Assembly (NCBI GenBank): GCA_007134175.1
Contig: SLLF01000125.1
Location: 1 to 6,007, forward strand
DNA length: 6,007 nucleotides
From: Kiritimatiellia bacterium
GTDB taxonomy: Bacteria; Verrucomicrobiota; Kiritimatiellia; SLAD01
Direction of reading: 5' to 3'
A program made the position numbers and the translations under genes. How positions within the stretch are numbered: position 1 is the stretch's first letter; the number at the start of each line of letters is the position of its first letter. The notes under the pieces were generated by a model. It worked only from the letters and a program-made list of their open reading frames with translations. It had not been told where the DNA came from and ran no database searches. This document shows positions 1 to 4,787 of this stretch, one piece after another.

Positions 1-486
1 CCCGCTTTGATCCAGCAGAAACTTAATCAAGCGGGGTATGCTTTCCGGGTGGTTAACGCCGGTGTCAGCGGGTCCACCACAACCGACGGTCTGCAGCGCT
101 TGAATTGGCTCCTGCGTGAACCCATCGATATCCTGGTGCTGGCGCTGGGGGCCAACGACGCTTTGCGTGGTTTGCCGTTAAGTCTTATTCGTGACAACCT
201 GGACGCCATCCTCACCCGGGTGCGCGGTCAAAACCCCGGTGCGCAGCTGGTGCTGGTCGGCATGCGTATGCCTCCCAGTCATGGGGGCGTTTATGTTCTT
301 GGCTTCGAGGCCATCTACCGTGAGTTGGCTCAGGCGCATGGAGCGGTATTGATTCCCTTCTTGTTGGAGGGTGTGGCCGGCGAGCCGGGTTTAAATCTAG
401 CCGATCAACTTCATCCCAACGCCGCCGGCCACCGGGTACTGGCGCGTACCGTGTGGTCGTATGTAAAGCCGCTGACGGTCCCGTAG
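1..486 (+). CDS. TesA-like arylesterase / SGNH-hydrolase (3' part, 5' end outside window)
   Basis: This reading frame is already open at base 1 and ends with TAG at 484-486, so 161 codons are present. It belongs to the SGNH/GDSL hydrolase superfamily and most resembles TesA (acyl-CoA thioesterase I / lysophospholipase L1 / arylesterase), which hydrolyses acyl esters and thioesters, usually in the periplasm. Block II is visible as NAGVSG, with the oxyanion-hole Gly at bases 70-72. Block III is GAND at 148-159, with the oxyanion-hole Asn at 154-156. Block V is DQLH at 403-414, which supplies the catalytic Asp and His. The nucleophile Ser of block I (GDS) and any signal peptide lie upstream of the window. 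A TTG at base 7 could be read as a start, but it is only a Leu inside the family's conserved region. The family assignment is firm; the substrate cannot be read from the sequence. Confidence 0.93.
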   Translation, partial: PALIQQKLNQAGYAFRVVNAGVSGSTTTDGLQRLNWLLREPIDILVLALGANDALRGLPLSLIRDNLDAILTRVRGQNPGAQLVLVGMRMPPSHGGVYVLGFEAIYRELAQAHGAVLIPFLLEGVAGEPGLNLADQLHPNAAGHRVLARTVWSYVKPLTVP

Positions 487-501
487 CCTCCTGCCCTGCA
501 G

Positions 502-530
502 TTGACGCGGCATCGTTCCGGGCTTATGCT
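502..530 (+). promoter_or_regulatory. Candidate sigma-70-type promoter ahead of the exported-protein gene
   Basis: TTGACG at 502-507 matches five of six bases of the -35 consensus. TATGCT at 525-530 matches four of six bases of the -10 consensus. The spacer is exactly 17 bp. Transcription would be expected to start about 6-8 bases after the -10 box, which is at or next to the ATG at 537. That would give a leaderless or nearly leaderless mRNA. The 50-bp gap also allows simple read-through from the esterase gene, so the promoter is a prediction only. Confidence 0.35.
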
Positions 531-536
531 GGGAAC

Positions 537-1811
537 ATGGGCAGGGTACTCCTATATGCGTTAATCGCCGTCGTGGGGTGTGGACGGGTAGGCTGGGCGG
601 AAGAAGGCCGTGTTGAGCAGCGCGAGCGGACGCCGCGCCGCTTTATCCGTTATGATGCACGCTGGGACCAGCAAGAGCATGACCCGGGCCTCGGGCCGTT
701 GCCGGATTCGGATGAGGATCGCCGTCGCATGCGCTTGCGGGATATCGAGACGCCGCGCGAGCGAGCCGGTACTGCGGCGCCGCCTTTTTCGCTAGATCCC
801 TCCGAGGCGATGCAGCCGCTGCCGCGTCCGGAACCGGAGCGTCCGGAACGGGGTCGGCTCTGGATTCGGCCGACACTCGAGAGTCCGGAATTGAGTGAGC
901 GGCTGGGCCTTGCCGCTGATGATGAGGATTCAGCGTCCAGCGGCTGGGGTTGGCTGGCTGCTCAAGTTGGCCAACGGCAGCGTGAGCGGGAGGAGTGGGT
1001 GGAAGAGGAGCGTCAGTTATTGGAGGCCGAGGAAGACGCGGAGCGGCAGGCTGCGCCCACCGCGGCCCCGCCGAACTGGGGGGGGCTGCTATTGCCTGCA
1101 CCAACGCCGCTATTGATGTTGGTAGAAGGAGCCGTGGACGAGAACGGTGCGCGGTTAACCGATCGTGAAGTGGAGGAACTGGCGTTGGGCGCGGTGGAGG
1201 CCCTTGAAGACGCCCGGCGGGATGAAGCCGCTTGGCGGGAGTGGGAAGAATTCGCCAACCCTGGCGGGACGCCTCAGGGGACCGACATGAGTGGCCGTGG
1301 CCAAGCCAACGCTTTAGGCGCGGCGGAAGCGGGACGGGCAGCTTCGACGGAGGATGCAGCGTGGCGCTCCAGACTGGCGGAGGCGGATGGACGCGATGAT
1401 TTTCGGCCCACGGCTGACTTTTCGCAACGGATTTACCGTCCGGTGGATCCGGTCGAAACCAGCAGGGAAGGGCGCAACGCGGCATCGGGGGGCTTCGACA
1501 CCGCTCCGCAGTTCGATACCGAGGCGCAGGCGGGCGACACCATGCGTCGCCAGCAGTCGTTCAACAGCGGTTGGGCCGGGGCCGCCGGTACCGAGGTGGC
1601 CGGTCCGGGTTGGACCAGCGACTTTGCGCCTGCGGGCGGTACGGACACGACGGGGTGGTCGGGGGGCTGGGGCGGCGGTTCCGGCTGGGATGCCGCGACG
1701 CCGCCTCCGGCGGCGCCGCCTTCCCGGATCGACCATGAGCCGCAGATTGGGCGCGGTTTTTCCCAGCCGGCCTGGTCGTCGCCCGATCGCGATTGGACGC
1801 GGGATCGTTGA
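537..1811 (+). CDS. Uncharacterised exported, possibly lipid-anchored, charged and Trp/Gly-rich protein
   Basis: I do not recognise a family for this 424-residue protein. The ATG at 537 is preferred because it places a signal peptide at the N-terminus: R3, a hydrophobic run at residues 4-13, then VVGC at 12-15, which fits a lipobox with Cys15 as the lipidated residue. Cleavage after GWA (residue 21) by signal peptidase I is an alternative. An in-frame GTG at 453 would bury this signal and overlap the esterase gene. The mature part is mostly low complexity. Residues 25-76 are Arg/Asp/Glu-rich, 82-112 are Pro/Arg/Glu-rich, 146-171 form a highly charged probable helix, and 209-239 form a second acidic helix ending in WREWEEF. 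Residues 358-384 are Gly/Trp-rich, and a Pro-rich tail follows. Most of the protein is probably disordered. No ribosome-binding site stands out. The gene ends one base before the NamZ-like gene, so the two are probably co-expressed. An envelope location is inferred from the signal only. Confidence 0.75.
   Translation: MGRVLLYALIAVVGCGRVGWAEEGRVEQRERTPRRFIRYDARWDQQEHDPGLGPLPDSDEDRRRMRLRDIETPRERAGTAAPPFSLDPSEAMQPLPRPEPERPERGRLWIRPTLESPELSERLGLAADDEDSASSGWGWLAAQVGQRQREREEWVEEERQLLEAEEDAERQAAPTAAPPNWGGLLLPAPTPLLMLVEGAVDENGARLTDREVEELALGAVEALEDARRDEAAWREWEEFANPGGTPQGTDMSGRGQANALGAAEAGRAASTEDAAWRSRLAEADGRDDFRPTADFSQRIYRPVDPVETSREGRNAASGGFDTAPQFDTEAQAGDTMRRQQSFNSGWAGAAGTEVAGPGWTSDFAPAGGTDTTGWSGGWGGGSGWDAATPPPAAPPSRIDHEPQIGRGFSQPAWSSPDRDWTRDR
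1608..1688 (+). other. Gly/Trp-rich low-complexity segment of the exported protein
   Basis: Codons for residues 358-384 encode four GW pairs (GW at 358-359, 373-374, 377-378 and 383-384) set in Gly, Ser, Thr and Ala. The DNA is correspondingly G-rich, with runs of three or more G at 1652-1655, 1661-1666, 1669-1672 and 1687-1689. The segment carries no catalytic motif. It may be a flexible or adhesive tail, but nothing in the sequence demonstrates that. Confidence 0.6.
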
Positions 1812-1812
1812 G

Positions 1813-2934
1813 ATGTACGCTTGCGGTATGGAGCAGCTGCTGGACACGCGGCTGCCGCAACTGACCGGTAGCCGGGTGGCCTTGGTTGCCCACCCCGCCA
1901 GTATACTGGCTGATGGATCGCCTGCTGCTGTTCGTTTACGTGATGCTATTGGGGAGCGACTGGTCGCGTTGTTGGGACCGGAACACGGCTATACGGGCCA
2001 AGCGGGGCCGGGCGTCGCGGTGTCACACCACGTGCATCCTGACTGGGGTATCCCGGTCTACTCCCTGTATGGCGCGGCCACTGATGCCTGGTCGGCTCTG
2101 GCGGGGAAGGTGGATACGCTTATTTTCGATCTGCAAGATTTGGGTGTGCGGTGTTACACCTATTTGCACACCCTCTTGCAAGTCATGCGGGCGGCTGACC
2201 GGTACGGCTGGCGGGTGCTGGTTACCGACCGGGTGGTGCCCTGGGCCCCGATGGTGGACGGACCCGTGGCGGCGGAGAGCGCCGATCACGCGGTGTGTCC
2301 CGCGCCGGTTCCGCTGGTATATGGTATGACGCCGGGTGAGACGGCGCGCTGGTATCGGCGACATGCCGGTCTTGCCCTTGACTTGGACGTGGTTCCGGCT
2401 ATCGGCTACACGCGCGCGGCCGATCCTGTCGCCTTATGGTCCTGCTGGGTGCCGCCGTCACCGGCCATCCGCTCGCTGGCCTGCGCCTACGGATTTCCCC
2501 TTTTGGTTTTTACCGAGGCCAGTCAGCGCTGGCATTGCGCCCGCGAGACCGCGGCGGCCTTTTGCCGGCTTCAGGGCGCTGTACTGGACGCGTCTAACTT
2601 GGCGCAGCGCCTGCAAACCTACGCGTGGCCGGGCATCGAGTTTGCCGTCGACGCACCGGATTACGGGGCGCTCGTCCTGCGGGTCACCGATCCGCGGCGC
2701 TGCCGGCCGGCGGTGGTGGCGGTAACCTTGCTGTACGAGTTGCAACGGTGGGGGGGCGGGGATCTATTTACCGACGACGGGATCAACGATGCGCGCTGGT
2801 TTGATCTGTTGATGGGTACGGCGGAGGTGCGGTTGGCGCTGCAGGCCGGTGCGGTGCCTGGCGAGATCGTGGCGGGCTGGAACGCCCCTTTGGCGCGGTT
2901 TCGCCGTGAACGAGCCGCCGCGTTACTTTATTAG
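1813..2934 (+). CDS. Divergent DUF1343 / NamZ-like (GH171) protein
   Basis: This 373-residue protein matches DUF1343, the family of NamZ, an exo-beta-N-acetylmuramidase that removes terminal MurNAc from peptidoglycan fragments. Family signatures in order are GMEQLL (5-10), GSRVALVAHPAS (19-30, a Rossmann-like first strand), GPEHG (55-59, with the conserved Glu57 of the proposed active site), PVYSLYG (81-87), FDLQDLGVRCYTY (105-117), YGMTPGE, WVPPSPAI, and a C-terminal segment ending FRRERAAALLY. Several usual motifs are changed: the DRPNP segment reads TDRVVP, and the EGTN-SEGRGT region reads FTEASQRWHCARET. Activity is therefore uncertain. No signal peptide is present, although many family members are exported, so this copy is probably cytoplasmic. 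The ATG at 1813 is chosen because it lies one base after the upstream TGA, has GGGA at 1801-1804 about eight bases before it, and keeps the whole domain. An ATG at 1828 is the alternative. The last 12 bp overlap the convergent gene. Confidence 0.88.
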   Translation: MYACGMEQLLDTRLPQLTGSRVALVAHPASILADGSPAAVRLRDAIGERLVALLGPEHGYTGQAGPGVAVSHHVHPDWGIPVYSLYGAATDAWSALAGKVDTLIFDLQDLGVRCYTYLHTLLQVMRAADRYGWRVLVTDRVVPWAPMVDGPVAAESADHAVCPAPVPLVYGMTPGETARWYRRHAGLALDLDVVPAIGYTRAADPVALWSCWVPPSPAIRSLACAYGFPLLVFTEASQRWHCARETAAAFCRLQGAVLDASNLAQRLQTYAWPGIEFAVDAPDYGALVLRVTDPRRCRPAVVAVTLLYELQRWGGGDLFTDDGINDARWFDLLMGTAEVRLALQAGAVPGEIVAGWNAPLARFRRERAAALLY

Positions 2935-2940
2935 TGCGGC
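2917..2940. repeat. Small inverted repeat around the two convergent stop codons
   Basis: GCCGC at 2917-2921 pairs with GCGGC at 2936-2940. Inside this, ACT at 2925-2927 can pair with AGT at 2933-2935 around a five-base TTATT loop, leaving GTT (2922-2924) as a bulge. Both stop codons, TTA (complement of TAA) at 2923-2925 and TAG at 2932-2934, lie inside the hairpin. No T-run follows on either strand, so it does not look like an ordinary intrinsic terminator. Confidence 0.3.
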
Positions 2941-3816
2941 AAACGCGGTCGCGATGTCCGGGTGATCGAATGTGAATCCGGCCTGATTCAGTTTGGCCGG
3001 TAGCACGCGTTGGCTGGCCAGCAGCAAGGCGTCGGCCATTTCGCCGAATACCCAGCGCGCCAGGGTGGCCGGCACGCGCGCCCAGGTGGGGCGACGCAGT
3101 GCCTGGCCCAGCGCCTTGGTAAAGTCGTGGTTGGTACAGGGCGTCGGGGCGGTGATGTTGATGGGGCCGGTGCATTCGTGATGGTCCAGTATAAACAGGA
3201 TGGCGCGTATGGCATCTTCCAGCGTGGCCCAGCTCATGTACTGTTGGCCCGAACCCAGCGCGCCGCCCAGTCCGCAACTAAAGGCCGGCAGCATGGCCTT
3301 CAGCGCGCCGCCGGCGGGGTCCAACAGCATGCCAAAGCGCAGGTGGACCACGCGGATGCCGGCTGCCCGGGCCGGTGCGGCGGCGGCTTCCCATTCGCGG
3401 CAGACATCCGCCAGAAAGCCTGCGCCGGCCGTCGCTTCTTCCGTTAGCACGGTTTCACCGCGTGATCCATAAAAGCCGATGGCCGATGCGACCAGCCAGA
3501 CCGGTGGGGGCGAAGCCAGCGCCGCCAATTGGCGCGCCAGTTGATGCGTGCTGGTCGTGCGGCTGGCGTGGATCAGTTCCTTGCGGGCGGCCGACCAGCG
3601 GCCGGCAATGCGGGTGCCGCCCAAGTGAATGACCGCTGCACATTTCGCCAGTTCTTCCGGGCGGGCCAACGTATAGGTGTCCGGATCCCAGTAGAGTGCG
3701 CGCGCGTCCGTCGCATGGGCGCGGTGCAAGGGGTATACGTGTTCACCTCTTTGTTGGAGGGTACGCACCAGGGCGCGCCCCACGAGTCCGGTGCTTCCAC
3801 TGATGCAGATGTTCAT
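2923..3816 (-). CDS. YfcH/TIGR01777-type SDR protein (nucleotide-sugar epimerase-like, SDR39U1 family)
   Basis: This 297-residue protein belongs to the extended short-chain dehydrogenase/reductase group typified by E. coli YfcH and human SDR39U1. The N-terminus carries the NAD(P)-binding GSTGLVG (Gly7, Gly10, Gly13). It is followed by the family-specific IHLGGTRIAGRWSAARK, the strand-plus-loop SAIGFYGSRG with Tyr in the catalytic-Tyr region, and FLADVCREWE. Next come RVVHLRFGMLL, GGALGSGQQYMSW and GPINITAP. The C-terminal DUF1731 domain is recognisable by GEMADALLLASQRVLPAKL, and the length is normal for the family. The biological substrate is unknown for the family. The start is ATG (complement of 3814-3816), which opens directly on the Rossmann strand. 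I see no strong Shine-Dalgarno sequence ahead of it. The gene runs opposite to both neighbours, diverging from the reductase and converging on the NamZ-like gene. Confidence 0.95.
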   Translation of the reverse strand: MNICISGSTGLVGRALVRTLQQRGEHVYPLHRAHATDARALYWDPDTYTLARPEELAKCAAVIHLGGTRIAGRWSAARKELIHASRTTSTHQLARQLAALASPPPVWLVASAIGFYGSRGETVLTEEATAGAGFLADVCREWEAAAAPARAAGIRVVHLRFGMLLDPAGGALKAMLPAFSCGLGGALGSGQQYMSWATLEDAIRAILFILDHHECTGPINITAPTPCTNHDFTKALGQALRRPTWARVPATLARWVFGEMADALLLASQRVLPAKLNQAGFTFDHPDIATAFAALIK

Positions 3817-3912
3817 GCGTTTTCGTTTGAATGCAGGGCGGAAAGTTGATACTAACTCAAGTCATCGACGATCCGACCCGGTATAGGTGTTAAAAGTGAA
3901 CCAGGAGAACAG
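3817..3912. promoter_or_regulatory. Divergent intergenic region with dyad and weak promoter-like boxes
   Basis: These 96 bases must hold the start signals for both the SDR gene (leftward) and the reductase gene (rightward), and they are more A/T-rich than the flanking genes. TTGATA at 3846-3851 resembles a -35 box, but the best base match about 17 bp downstream is poor (GACGAT at 3867-3872). TATAGG at 3882-3887 resembles a -10 box but lacks a good -35 partner. A dyad, AGTTGA at 3844-3849 against TCAAGT at 3857-3862 (five of six bases pair), could be an operator. No single promoter can be assigned with confidence. Confidence 0.4.
3903..3908 (+). promoter_or_regulatory. Strong ribosome-binding site fixing a GTG start
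   Basis: AGGAGA lies four bases before the GTG at 3913-3915 and is the clearest Shine-Dalgarno sequence in the window. It supports GTG as the real start of the reductase gene. No ATG lies close enough downstream in frame to compete. Confidence 0.8.
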
Positions 3913-4773
3913 GTGAAAACAACAGCATATGATATCAGCAATCCCTATGTGGCGCAAGTGGTCAGCAACGACCGACTCACTCCGCCGGATACCGACGAGG
4001 TACGGCATATTGTGCTGCACATTCCCGATGCCACGTTCAATTACCTGGAAGGGCAAAGTATCGGGGTGCTGGCGCCGCCCTCGGGCGCGTTCGGCAATGA
4101 GCACCATTTGCGGTTGTATTCCATCGCCAGCTCGCGCGCCGGCGAGGACGGCAATTTAGCGGAAATTTCGATATGTGTCCGGCGCTGCTTCTACATCGAT
4201 GAGGTTAGCGGGGAGCGCCATCCCGGGGTGGCCTCCAATTACCTGTGCGACCTGGCGGTAGGCAACGACCTGCTGATGACCGGGCCGTACGGGCGCCAGT
4301 TCCAGGCCCCCAAGGATCCAGCCTGCAATTTGTTGATGATCGGGGTGGGCACCGGGATCGCCCCCTTCCGCGCCTTTATGAAGCACATTTACGAGGAGCG
4401 CCAGGAATGGCAGGGCAAAGTGCGGCTTTATTATGGGGCGCGCACCGGCATGGATCTGTTGTATATGAACGACGTGAAGAACGATCTCAGCCTCTACTAC
4501 GACAAAGCCACGTTCCAGGCCTTTGAGGCGTTGAGCAGCCGCCCCCATTTTGATGATCCGCCTGATATTGAACGCCGTTTGATGGACAACGCGCTGGAAG
4601 TGTGGGAGCTGGTGCAAGATCCCAAGACCTATGTCTATATCGCGGGCCTCTCCGCGATGGAGAATGCCTTTGATCGCGTGATGGCCGCCCTGGCCGGTTC
4701 CGATGCACAGTGGCAGGAGTTAAAGAAGAAGCTTAAGGCCGAGCGTCGCTGGTCTACCCTGTTCTATGATTGA
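3913..4773 (+). CDS. Plant-type ferredoxin-NADP(+) reductase
   Basis: This 286-residue flavoprotein should transfer electrons between ferredoxin (or flavodoxin) and NADP(H) in the cytoplasm. The FAD domain shows EGQSIGV (46-52), the FAD-binding RLYSIASS (67-74) and GVASNYLCDL (105-114), which matches the plant/cyanobacterial pattern. The NADP domain shows GVGTGIAPFR (144-153), YGAR (174-177) and VYIAGLSAMENAFD (241-254). In the last motif Ala244 stands where plant-type enzymes usually have Cys. The C-terminus reads LFYD, so the aromatic residue that normally ends the protein and stacks on the flavin (Tyr285) is followed by one extra Asp. There is no transit or signal peptide and no fused ferredoxin domain. 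A related alternative is the reductase part of BoxA-like epoxidase systems, but the ferredoxin-type clusters of BoxA are absent. Pta follows after 14 bp, so co-transcription is likely. The symbol is left blank because fpr and petH are both used for this group. Confidence 0.93.
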   Translation: MKTTAYDISNPYVAQVVSNDRLTPPDTDEVRHIVLHIPDATFNYLEGQSIGVLAPPSGAFGNEHHLRLYSIASSRAGEDGNLAEISICVRRCFYIDEVSGERHPGVASNYLCDLAVGNDLLMTGPYGRQFQAPKDPACNLLMIGVGTGIAPFRAFMKHIYEERQEWQGKVRLYYGARTGMDLLYMNDVKNDLSLYYDKATFQAFEALSSRPHFDDPPDIERRLMDNALEVWELVQDPKTYVYIAGLSAMENAFDRVMAALAGSDAQWQELKKKLKAERRWSTLFYD

Positions 4774-4787
4774 GTGGGGCTGCGTCC

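Noticed and set aside
453..536. GTG at 453 as the start of the exported-protein gene
   Set aside because: It would add 28 residues ahead of the hydrophobic signal segment and overlap the end of the esterase gene. The ATG at 537 gives a sensible signal peptide.
643..1485. A 280-codon open frame on the minus strand, opposite the exported-protein gene
   Set aside because: It is a Pro/Arg/His-rich translation typical of antisense frames in GC-rich DNA, with no recognisable motif. The plus-strand frame has a signal peptide and GC-biased third codon positions.
1354..1812. Upstream extension of the NamZ-like frame within the preceding gene
   Set aside because: The extra 153 codons are Arg-rich, lack any signal peptide or family similarity, and would overlap the exported-protein gene out of frame. 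The DUF1343 homology begins at about base 1825.
2917..2940. Intrinsic terminator between the convergent genes
   Set aside because: The stem is short and interrupted, and no T-run follows it on either strand.
3010..3849. Plus-strand open frames opposite the SDR gene
   Set aside because: They are low-complexity translations without family motifs, while the minus-strand frame matches the TIGR01777 family along its whole length.
3846..3887. A single sigma-70 promoter made of TTGATA (3846) and TATAGG (3882)
   Set aside because: The spacer would be 30 bp, far outside the usable range of about 15-19 bp.
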